A DNA stretch of 64,000 nucleotides from Alphaproteobacteria bacterium (GTDB taxonomy: Bacteria; Pseudomonadota; Alphaproteobacteria; Bin65). Below are positions 56,858 to 64,000 of the stretch, piece after piece (positions within the stretch are counted from its first letter, which is position 1; each line of letters starts with the position of its first letter). The position numbers were made by a program, and so were the translations under genes. The stretch is taken from positions 62,001 through 126,000 of the forward strand of contig JAJEGH010000043.1 in the NCBI GenBank assembly GCA_022819985.1, given 5' to 3'. The notes beneath the pieces are model-generated. The model was not told the DNA's origin, did not search any database, and was given only the letters and a program-made list of their open reading frames with translations.

Positions 56858-58150
56858 TCAGGCGGCCTTCGCCCTACCCGGAACGAGCCGGCGCGGTCCG
56901 CGCTCCATGACCCGCCCGACCAGCCGGTTGACGTTATCCAGCCCGTCCATGAGCCCCGGCACGACAACGTCCGACGGCCGGTTCTGCTGCGGCAGTTGCC
57001 GCAGCGCGGTCGCCATCCGGTCGATGTCGCGGATGCCGTCGTCCTCCAGCACGGTCAGCAGGCCGGCTTCCTGGGCCTGGCGGGCGCGGATGAATTGTTC
57101 GCGGCGCGGCACGGTCCGGGGCACCAGCAAAGCGCGCTTGTCGAACGACAGAACCTCGCAGAAGGTGTTGTAGCCCCCCATGGCGACGACCGCCTCGGCG
57201 CCCGCAATAAGATGTTCGAGCGCCGCGTCGAACGTCGTGACGCTGACGTCATGCAGAGCGGCGGCCCGCTGCTGGAACTCGGCCTGTTTGTCGGCCTGCA
57301 TGAACGGGCCGGTCACGATTATGGCGCGCAGCGGCATGGTGCGGCGTTGCTCGTAGACGCGCAACACCCAGTCGACCAGCGCTTCACCGTCGCCGCCGCC
57401 GCCGGGCGTGACGAGGATGTACGGGTCTTCGAGCTGCGACGGGTCGGTAGGCCCGCCGGCCGGCAGATCCCGGCGCAGATAACCGGTATAGACCATCTTG
57501 CGCCGGACCGATTTCGGCACCCGCAGCCCGGCGAGGGGATCGCAAATCTGCGGCAGGCCGTAGACCCAGATCGAATCGTAGTATTTCGACAGCGCCGGGA
57601 CGGCGTTCTTGCGCTCCCATTCCGGCTGCAACAGCTCGGGCTCGTCGATCACGTCGCGCAGTCCGAGGACCAGCGGCGTCCGGCGTTTCTTGAGAAAGGC
57701 CAGCGTTTCTTCGATCTCGCCGCGCAGGCCCAGCGGTTCCTTGTCGACCAGAAACAAATGCGGCGCGAATACCTCGGCGGTGTGCCGGATGATCGATTCG
57801 CGGATGGCAAGGGTCTGCTGCAGGCCGATATGGAGGTTCAGCGCGGTATATTCGCCGTTGCGCAGCTTGATGACGCCGGGGACGCGTACGAAATCGACTC
57901 GCGAGCGAAAATCGAAGCTGCCGATGATCGGCGATCCGGACAGAATCAGCACCGAAAGATTGCTGCGATGCTCGACCAGCGCGTGGGCGATGGCGCGGCA
58001 GCGCCGCAGATGGCCCAGGCCGAAACTGTCGTGGCTGTAAATCAGGATGCGGAAGCCGTCGCCCAGCGCTTCCGCCCGCAGGCTTTCCGAAGCCCCGGCC
58101 TCCCGGAGAGCCGTGCCGTACTCGGCTCGCGCTGTCTTTTCTGCCGCCAT
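56858..58150 (-). CDS. Predicted glycosyltransferase (COG4671/GT28-like)
   Basis: A 430-residue GT-B protein. RILIYSHDSFGLGHLRRCRAIAHAL is typical of the COG4671 type of predicted glycosyltransferases; ILVTPGGGGDGEALVDWVL and AEAVVAMGGYNTFCEVLSFDKRALLVPR form the nucleotide-sugar half. ATG 58150 (MAAEKTARAEYG) is chosen, as the frame up to 58282 has no support. It is the first gene of the leftward operon and is divergent from the ABC-like gene at 58347 with 196 bases between, so the two transcripts may share control. Confidence 0.85.
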   Translation of the reverse strand: MAAEKTARAEYGTALREAGASESLRAEALGDGFRILIYSHDSFGLGHLRRCRAIAHALVEHRSNLSVLILSGSPIIGSFDFRSRVDFVRVPGVIKLRNGEYTALNLHIGLQQTLAIRESIIRHTAEVFAPHLFLVDKEPLGLRGEIEETLAFLKKRRTPLVLGLRDVIDEPELLQPEWERKNAVPALSKYYDSIWVYGLPQICDPLAGLRVPKSVRRKMVYTGYLRRDLPAGGPTDPSQLEDPYILVTPGGGGDGEALVDWVLRVYEQRRTMPLRAIIVTGPFMQADKQAEFQQRAAALHDVSVTTFDAALEHLIAGAEAVVAMGGYNTFCEVLSFDKRALLVPRTVPRREQFIRARQAQEAGLLTVLEDDGIRDIDRMATALRQLPQQNRPSDVVVPGLMDGLDNVNRLVGRVMERGPRRLVPGRAKAA

Positions 58151-58346
58151 CGTCGCTCCGATCGGCCGGGTCCCGGGGCAGGGGGCGACCGCATTCCCGC
58201 CATTCGCCCCGGCGCCGCGAATTCCGTATCGCCAGTCCGCCACGCCCTGAATTATGGTGTCAGAACCGGACGCCAGGTTCAATGTCGGTATCCATGCGCA
58301 TTTTTGCCAGTCCTGACGCGGCTTTCACCGCAAGTAATCCGGCCTG

Positions 58347-61073
58347 ATGGCGGATTCGGAAACCGAAGCCGCCGCCGGACGGCTGCCGGCGCCCGAGACG
58401 CCCGGCTATGGGCCGAACGTGCCGCTGGAGCGGAGCATCTTCCGCTTCATCATGAAATACAGCAAGCGGCAGCAGCTTGTCGTGCTCGCCCTGACCGTGA
58501 TCTCCTGGCCGGTCATCTACCTCACGCTGGAACTGCCGAAGGCGATCATCGACCAGGCGATCGGCGCAAAGGGCGGCTGGGCGCGCGACGTGCTGGGCGA
58601 CGAGATGGAGCAGATCGCCTTCCTGATGGCGCTCAGCTTCGGCTTCCTCTTCTTCGTCATCCTCAGCGGCGGGGTGAAATATGTGCTGAACGTCTATGCT
58701 GGCCGGCTGGGCGAGCAGATGCTCCGCCGGCTGCGCTACATGCTGTATTCGCGCATTCTTCGCTTCCCGCTGCCGCACTTCAAGAAGGTCTCCCAAGGCG
58801 AGATCATTCCGATGATCACGGCCGAGGTGGAGCCGGTCGGCGGCTATATCGGCACAGCGACGTCGACGCCGCTCTATTTCGGCGGCCTGCTGCTGGTCTA
58901 TCTGGGTTTCATTTTCGCCCAGGATGTCTTTCTGGGCCTGGCCGCGACAGCGCTCTACCCGTTGCAGATCTATATCGTCCCGAAACTGCAGAAACGAGTC
59001 ATAGCACTCGGCAGGAGCCGCGTGCGGGAAGTGCGCGGCCTTGCCGACAACATCGGGGAATCGATTGCCGGCATTACCGAAATCCATGCCAACGACGCCT
59101 CGCTTTACGAGCGCGCCGGGATCGCCCGCCGCCTCGACCGCATCTACACCATCCGCTACGAGATTTTCCGCCGCAAGTTCGCCATCAAGTTCCTCAACAG
59201 CTTCATGGCGCAGCTCACGCCGTTCTTCTTCTATGCGATCGGCGGCTATCTCGTGATCGCCGGCGACATGACCATCGGCGCGCTGACCGCCGTCCTCGCG
59301 GCCTACAAGGATCTCAGCTCGCCGTGGAAGGAGCTGCTGAACTATTACCAGCTCCAGGCCGACATCAAGGTGAAGTACGAGGCGGTGGTCGAGCAGTTCG
59401 ATCCGCCAGGCCTGTTCGACGAAACCCTGCAGTTGACCGACGATGCCGGCCCGGAATCGATGGGCCGGACCCTTGACGTCGTCGGCTTGGCCTATTCCGA
59501 AGACGGCCAGTCGAAAACCGTCGACGGCGTCACCTTCTCGGTCGATCTCGACAAGCACACGGCGATCGTCGGCAGCGGCAGCAGCGGCCGGGACGAACTG
59601 GCGCTGTTGCTCGCCCGGCTGGTGAAGGGTACCGGAGGCCGGGCCGACCTTGCCGGCCAGCGCCTGGACGATCTGCCCGAACCCTTCACCGGCCGGCGGA
59701 TGTCCTTCGCAGGACCTGTGCCCTACCTGTTCTCGACCGACCTGCGCGCAAATCTGGACTATGGCCTGCGCCACCGGCCGCTCCGGCCGGCGACCGGGCC
59801 GGAAGACGGCGGCGCCCAGCGGAACCGCTACGTTCGCGACGCCCGTGCGTCGGCGAATATCGATGCCGACCCGATGGCGGACTGGGTGGACTACAGCGCC
59901 GCCGGCGTCCCGGATCGCGAGGCGCTGGACCGGAAATGCGTCGACATGCTGCGGCTGGTCGATCTCGGCGACGACCTGTACCGGTTCGGCCTGCACGGCA
60001 CGATCGATCCCGGCGACCGCCCCGATCTGGCCGAAGCGATGCTGGCAGCCCGGACGGCCCTGCGCAGCAGGCTCGACGAGTCGGACCGGTCCACCCTCGT
60101 CGAACCGTTCGACCGGGCGCGTTACAACACCAATGCGACCCTCGCCGAAAATCTGCTGTTCGGCACGCCGGCCGGCAGCGCGTTCGATTTCGACCGGCTG
60201 GCCGAGCATCCCTTCGTCCGGCAGGTGATCCGCGACGCCGGTCTTGCCGACACATTGCTCGAAGTCGGGCGGCAGCTCACCGAAACCATGGTCGAGATTT
60301 TTGCCGACCTGCCGCCGGGCCACGCCTTTTTCGACCAGTTCAGCTTTTTCGGCTCGGAAGAGATGCCCGACTATCAGCACCTGTTGGCCAGAACTTCCGG
60401 CCAGTCCGCCGGGGAGATGCGGGAGGAGGACCGGCTCCGCCTGCGCTCGCTGCCCTTCAAGCTGATCCCCGCCCGGCACCGGCTGGGGCTATTGACCGAA
60501 GAGATCCAGGCCGCGGTGTTGAAAGCGCGGGAGATTTTCGCCGGGACGCTGCCGGATGAGTTGCGCGGCGAGGTCGAGTTCTTCGATCCGGAACGGTACA
60601 ACCGCGCCGCGACGCTGCAAGACAATATCCTGTTCGGCAAGGTCTCCTACGGCGAAGCCAACGCCGCCGGCAAGCTCAGCACGATGATGGGCGAAGTGCT
60701 CGATTCCCTGTCGCTGCGCGAAGCGGCGATGGTGGCCGGCCTGGCCCATTCGGTCGGCGTCGGCGGGGCCCGGCTGTCGGCGGCGCAGCGCCAGAAAGTC
60801 AACATGGCCCGCGGCCTGATCAAGCGGCCGGATCTCTTCATCGTCAACGAAGGCATCGGCAACCTGGACGGCGCCGCCCAACGCCGGGTGCTCGACGCCG
60901 TGCTGGGCGAGATGAAGGGCCGCGGCGTGATCTGGTCGCTGCACCGGCCCGGTTTCGCCCGGAATTTCGACCGCGTCATCGTGCTGAAGAACGGCCGGGT
61001 CGCCGAACAGGGCAGCTTCGCCGAGCTCGACAGGGAGGGTTCGGCGCTGCGGGAGCTGCTGGAGACGGAATAG
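58347..61073 (+). CDS. ABC exporter-like protein with a degenerate, expanded ATPase domain
   Basis: A 908-residue protein: an ABC type I exporter membrane domain (about residues 30-345) followed by a nucleotide-binding domain stretched to over 500 residues. Walker A is GSGSSGRD at 409-416, with Arg for the essential Lys and Asp for Ser/Thr; Walker B is LFIVNEG, with Asn834 for Asp; the signature is LSAAQ at 810-814. The H-loop His (SLHRPG) and the Glu835 remain. Segments like the post-Q-loop ENILFG stretch occur three times (near residues 458, 596 and 754). ATP hydrolysis is doubtful. It is followed by cNMP-binding and methyltransferase genes. Confidence 0.88.
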   Translation: MADSETEAAAGRLPAPETPGYGPNVPLERSIFRFIMKYSKRQQLVVLALTVISWPVIYLTLELPKAIIDQAIGAKGGWARDVLGDEMEQIAFLMALSFGFLFFVILSGGVKYVLNVYAGRLGEQMLRRLRYMLYSRILRFPLPHFKKVSQGEIIPMITAEVEPVGGYIGTATSTPLYFGGLLLVYLGFIFAQDVFLGLAATALYPLQIYIVPKLQKRVIALGRSRVREVRGLADNIGESIAGITEIHANDASLYERAGIARRLDRIYTIRYEIFRRKFAIKFLNSFMAQLTPFFFYAIGGYLVIAGDMTIGALTAVLAAYKDLSSPWKELLNYYQLQADIKVKYEAVVEQFDPPGLFDETLQLTDDAGPESMGRTLDVVGLAYSEDGQSKTVDGVTFSVDLDKHTAIVGSGSSGRDELALLLARLVKGTGGRADLAGQRLDDLPEPFTGRRMSFAGPVPYLFSTDLRANLDYGLRHRPLRPATGPEDGGAQRNRYVRDARASANIDADPMADWVDYSAAGVPDREALDRKCVDMLRLVDLGDDLYRFGLHGTIDPGDRPDLAEAMLAARTALRSRLDESDRSTLVEPFDRARYNTNATLAENLLFGTPAGSAFDFDRLAEHPFVRQVIRDAGLADTLLEVGRQLTETMVEIFADLPPGHAFFDQFSFFGSEEMPDYQHLLARTSGQSAGEMREEDRLRLRSLPFKLIPARHRLGLLTEEIQAAVLKAREIFAGTLPDELRGEVEFFDPERYNRAATLQDNILFGKVSYGEANAAGKLSTMMGEVLDSLSLREAAMVAGLAHSVGVGGARLSAAQRQKVNMARGLIKRPDLFIVNEGIGNLDGAAQRRVLDAVLGEMKGRGVIWSLHRPGFARNFDRVIVLKNGRVAEQGSFAELDREGSALRELLETE

Positions 61074-61141
61074 ATGGAGGCGACCACGGGCCGGCAGCCG
61101 GCTGCGAAGGAAATCCCGCACAGGGGACTGGAGGACGTAAC

Positions 61142-61588
61142 GTGAGCCTGAACGAAGAAGTCGAAATTCTGCGCAATATCCCGATGTTCGCGAACATTGA
61201 GCCATCGAAGCTGAAGCTGCTGGCCTTCACCAGCGAGCGTCACGCCTACAACGAAGGCGAATACCTGTTCCGCCAGGGCGACGAGGGCGACAGCGCCTAC
61301 ATCATCGTGGCCGGCGAGGCGGACGTGATGATCGATACCGACGACGGCCCTTTGACGGTCGCCCATTTCACGAAAAACGCGCTGATCGGCGAAATCGCCA
61401 TCCTGACCGACGTGCCGCGCACAGCGACGGTGAAGGCCACGACCCGGCTCGACGCGATGGTGATCTCGAAAGAGCTGTTTTTCCGCCTGGTCATGGAGTT
61501 TCCGCAAATCGCGGTGGAAATCATGCGCGAACTGGCCAAGCGCCTGGAGGCGACCAACGCCCGGATTCGCGAATTGACGGCAGCCTGA
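61142..61588 (+). CDS. Stand-alone cyclic-nucleotide-binding domain protein
   Basis: A 148-residue protein consisting of one cNMP-binding domain. The phosphate-binding cassette LIGEIAILTDVPRTATVKA keeps the Gly-Glu and Arg that bind the cyclic nucleotide, so binding is likely intact. There is no DNA-binding HTH, so it is not a CRP-type regulator; it presumably acts by protein contact. The start is GTG 61142, 68 bases after the ABC-like gene, in what looks like one transcript. A class III cyclase gene is present at 43890 in the same window. Confidence 0.9.
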   Translation: MSLNEEVEILRNIPMFANIEPSKLKLLAFTSERHAYNEGEYLFRQGDEGDSAYIIVAGEADVMIDTDDGPLTVAHFTKNALIGEIAILTDVPRTATVKATTRLDAMVISKELFFRLVMEFPQIAVEIMRELAKRLEATNARIRELTAA

Positions 61589-61607
61589 CCGGCAGCGGCC
61601 CAGACCG

Positions 61608-62138
61608 ATGCCGATAACGATGCCGGTCGGGGCGAATGAGAGCCAGCTCGAGCGTATGATCGCCCGGCTGGCTACGCAGAGGGCGCTGCTCGACCGGGCC
61701 GCGGAGTTCATCGCCGGCATCGACGGGCCCATATTGGAAATCGGCCTCGGCAAGGGCCGGACCTATTCTCACTTGAGGCGCCTGTTTTCCGATCGGGAAA
61801 TCTGGGCGTTCGACTACGAAATACATGCACCGGCGCACAGCCGGCCCGGCCCCGACAGGATCCTGCTTGGCGATTTTCGCGAATCCCTGTTGAACGGCTG
61901 GACCGAAATCGGAGCGCCGCCGGCGCTCGCCCATGCCGATATCGGCACCGAAAGCCGCCGCGCCGACGCCGCTCTCGCGCAATTTGTCGGCAGTGTCATC
62001 GCGCCGCGGCTGGCGCCCGGCGGTATCCTGCTCGGCGACCGGGACATGGGCTGCGCCGGCCTGACCCGGCTCGAAACCCCGGCCGTACCATTGCCCGAAG
62101 GGATCGCCCCCTGGCCCTATTACCTGTACCGGCGGTAA
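61608..62138 (+). CDS. SAM-dependent methyltransferase-like protein (Methyltransf_17 type)
   Basis: A 176-residue single-domain protein. The SAM-binding motif I is PILEIGLGKGRTYSHLRRLF, followed by IWAFDYEIHAPAHSRP; LAHADIGTESRRADA and LAPGGILLGDRDM follow in the usual order. The short length and the HADIGT motif resemble the Methyltransf_17 family, for which the substrate is not known. It starts 19 bases after the cNMP-binding gene and is the last gene of the rightward transcript; it converges with the serine hydrolase gene. Confidence 0.82.
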   Translation: MPITMPVGANESQLERMIARLATQRALLDRAAEFIAGIDGPILEIGLGKGRTYSHLRRLFSDREIWAFDYEIHAPAHSRPGPDRILLGDFRESLLNGWTEIGAPPALAHADIGTESRRADAALAQFVGSVIAPRLAPGGILLGDRDMGCAGLTRLETPAVPLPEGIAPWPYYLYRR

Positions 62139-62151
62139 CGACAGGGCCCGC

Positions 62152-63360
62152 TCAACGTCGCGCGGCGACGATCAGGGAGACGAGCCGGCCGAACTCGCGG
62201 CGCAGGATGAAGCGGTCGTTTCGGCAGAAACCGGAATGCCTTCGGGCGTCGTCGAAACATTCAAGGGCAAGCGATTCCAGCGCTGCCTTCGGCGTCATGC
62301 CCCCGCCCCGGACCAGGCCGAGGAAGCGCCGGAAGAAAACGGTCATGTCCGCCTGGTGGACGATCGCCGTGCGCCACGCCGGCACCACGATGAGCGCCTG
62401 ATGGCCGAGGCCGAGCGCCCAGAAACTGCCTGCCGGCAGCCCGGTTTCCGCCGCCGGCACCCACCACAGATAGCTGTACCCGGCCCGCATGCCGCCCATG
62501 CCGGTTGTGATCGCTTCCGCTGCGATGCGGTCGATCCAGGAGCGGGGCAGAAGGCGCTTTCCCTCGAGCATTCCGCCGTTGAGATAAAGCCGCCCGAACA
62601 GGGCAAGGTCGCGTCCGGACATGCGGAACATCGCTGCCCGATGTCTCGAAACCTGCGGCGCAGCGATGTAGGAAACATCCGCGGGCGAAAAATCCACCAT
62701 CCCCGCCGGCCGTGCAATGCCGGCCATGAATGCCGCGCCGACCGACAGGCCCGTGCGTCGCTCGAAGATCGTGGTCAGGGCGTTATAGTCCCAATTGTTG
62801 TACGCCCATTTCGAACCCGGTTCGTTTTCGCCGGTACCGAGGCGGCGCGTCCTTTCCTCGCGCTGCCCTTCCTCGGCGGCGGCCCGGCGATTTATACCCG
62901 AAACGCTCCGGATGAGATGCCGGACGGTCGCACGTTTCTGTCGCGGCGACAGGGGGTCCGGCGAATCGTCGATGCCGAGCTGCGCCAGCGTTGCGTCGAG
63001 GTCGATCCGTTTCGGTCCCCGGCCGGCATGCTGCCCGACAAGCGCGCTCAACAGCGCCTTGCGAATCGAGTGCACATTGTATCGCCGCGCGGCGTCGCCC
63101 AGCGACGCAACCGTCCTGCCGCGCGAAACGATCAGCAGCGTATCGGTGCTCAGGGTTTTCGCGAACGCGACAACCGCATCGAGTCCGCCCTTGTCCCAGC
63201 CCAGCCGGAGCGCATCCGCAGCGGCGGAGCCCGTTCCGGAGTGCGGCTCTTGGGCTTCCACGACGCCGGCCGCCGCAAGACCGGCTGCCAGGGCGAGCAG
63301 GAACGCGCCCGTCCTGCGCCTCCGGCCGCCTCCCGGATTGCCTTTCGTTGCGTCCGTCAT
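62152..63360 (-). CDS. Beta-lactamase-like serine hydrolase, secreted
   Basis: A 402-residue protein with a signal peptide (twin-Arg-like RRRRTGAFLLALAAGLAAAGVVEA, n-region very basic) and a class C beta-lactamase/esterase fold. The SxxK motif is SIRK in YNVHSIRKALLSALVG, and the YxN-type motif is YNNWDYNALTTIFERRTG. GLGHQALIVVP stands where the KTG-like triad usually is. Members range from beta-lactamases to esterases and D-peptidases; the substrate is unknown. ATG 63360 is the start; the longer frame to 63480 has no support. Confidence 0.85.
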   Translation of the reverse strand: MTDATKGNPGGGRRRRTGAFLLALAAGLAAAGVVEAQEPHSGTGSAAADALRLGWDKGGLDAVVAFAKTLSTDTLLIVSRGRTVASLGDAARRYNVHSIRKALLSALVGQHAGRGPKRIDLDATLAQLGIDDSPDPLSPRQKRATVRHLIRSVSGINRRAAAEEGQREERTRRLGTGENEPGSKWAYNNWDYNALTTIFERRTGLSVGAAFMAGIARPAGMVDFSPADVSYIAAPQVSRHRAAMFRMSGRDLALFGRLYLNGGMLEGKRLLPRSWIDRIAAEAITTGMGGMRAGYSYLWWVPAAETGLPAGSFWALGLGHQALIVVPAWRTAIVHQADMTVFFRRFLGLVRGGGMTPKAALESLALECFDDARRHSGFCRNDRFILRREFGRLVSLIVAARR

Positions 63361-63418
63361 CCGGCTGCATGTGGGGAACGGCCGCGGCACTGCAAGGGTG
63401 CCGCGCGGGGGCCGGCAG

Positions 63419-64000
63419 TCAGATATCCAGTTCGACAAGCACCGGCGCGTGATCCGATGCCCTTTCCCAGTCCCGTGCATCCATCACCACTCGGGCCGCC
63501 CGGATTTTCGGCGCCAGCGGCGGCGTGACCCAGATATGGTCCAGCCGCCGGCCCCGGTTCGAGGCGCGCCAGTCGCGCGCGCGGTAGCTCCACCAGCTGT
63601 ACAGCTTTTCCGCCGGGTCGATTTTCGTGCGCACCGCGTCGACCCACCGATGGGCCGCCTGCATCCGCCCGAAATGCTCGACCTCGACCGGCGTGTGGCT
63701 CACCACCTTCAGAAGCTGCCTGTGGGACCAGACGTCGGTTTCGAGCGGCGCAACATTCAGGTCGCCGACCAGGATGCGCGGCTTCGACGGGTCCTGCGCC
63801 GCCCACCATTCGGCTTGTTCGGTCATGAAGCGCAATTTGTGCGCGAATTTCGGATTGGTCTCCGGGTCGGGCTCGTCTCCGCCCGACGGCAGGTAGACAT
63901 TGTGCAACTCGATTCCGCCGGGCAGCATCGCCGACTGGTGGCGCGCATCGTCGATAGCGCACCAGTTATGCCGGGCGTGGCCTGTCAACGGTACGCGCGA
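63419..64000 (-). CDS. xthA: Exodeoxyribonuclease III, N-terminus beyond the window
   Basis: The last 193 or so codons of an XthA-type AP endonuclease/3'-5' exonuclease for base excision repair. The visible part shows HNVYLPSGG, the catalytic GDLNVAP, WWSYRARDWRASNRGRRLDHIWV and the C-terminal SDHAPVLVEL with the catalytic Asp-His pair. The frame is open to the right edge, so the start lies outside. The upstream metal-binding residues (Asn and Glu near the N-terminus) cannot be checked. Confidence 0.93.
   Translation of the reverse strand, partial: SRVPLTGHARHNWCAIDDARHQSAMLPGGIELHNVYLPSGGDEPDPETNPKFAHKLRFMTEQAEWWAAQDPSKPRILVGDLNVAPLETDVWSHRQLLKVVSHTPVEVEHFGRMQAAHRWVDAVRTKIDPAEKLYSWWSYRARDWRASNRGRRLDHIWVTPPLAPKIRAARVVMDARDWERASDHAPVLVELDI

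Overview
The window is a gene-dense, GC-rich chromosomal segment from an alphaproteobacterium. The lineage call rests on gene order: dnaQ-coaE-aroE-maf-PPDK regulator | hemE-hemH-hemJ-rho and mnmE-mnmG-rsmG-parA-parB | holA-lptE-leuS form the origin-proximal neighbourhood known from Caulobacter, Rickettsia and relatives. Rhodospirillales is a reasonable guess, not proven. I see no rRNA, tRNA, CRISPR array or complete insertion sequence.

Layout. 1-531: end of purH. 600-5373 (minus): hisB, hisH, a GNAT acetyltransferase and hisA, then a DUF2147 protein and an Atg22-like MFS transporter; hisF is not where it would be expected. 5521-7394: hslVU. 7431-8085: a small GIY-YIG gene between two copies of a 101-bp repeat in opposite orientation. 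8141-11721 (minus): lutABC and an Smr protein. 11917-13241: one AT-richer AAA-type ATPase gene with its own palindrome-rich promoter, probably acquired by transfer. 13311-19430: Tim44-like gene, fxsA, secB, dnaQ, coaE, aroE, maf and PPDK regulator. 19431-19953: probable replication origin. 19954-24129: hemE, hemH, hemJ, rho. 24302-28852: four minus-strand genes placed between rho and mnmE. 29115-36150: mnmE, a small terminase-like HTH gene, a repeat-rich stretch with 10-bp iterons and parS, then mnmG, rsmG (with a second parS), parA and parB. 36195-41088 (minus): leuS, lptE, holA and a DUF3576 lipoprotein. 41262-45299: yggS, response regulator, metallo-beta-lactamase-fold hydrolase, class III nucleotide cyclase. 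45316-51381 (minus): a peptide-type ABC importer. 51399-58150 (minus): an operon of four glycosyltransferase-like proteins, a histidine phosphatase and a polysaccharide-deacetylase-like protein. 58347-62138 (plus, divergent): an ABC-exporter-like protein with a mutated nucleotide-binding domain, a lone cyclic-nucleotide-binding protein and a methyltransferase-like protein. 62152-64000 (minus): serine hydrolase and the end of xthA.

Common threads. Many operon partners overlap by four bases (ATGA or GTGA), so translational coupling is the rule and several starts were set this way. Non-coding stretches are dominated by two families of dispersed palindromic repeats and by short 11-14-bp tandem repeats. 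The points most worth following up are the divergent glycosyltransferase / dead-ABC / cNMP-binding locus, the terminase-like HTH gene with iterons next to parS, the origin candidate, the parS pair, the repeat-flanked GIY-YIG gene and the AT-rich ATPase gene.
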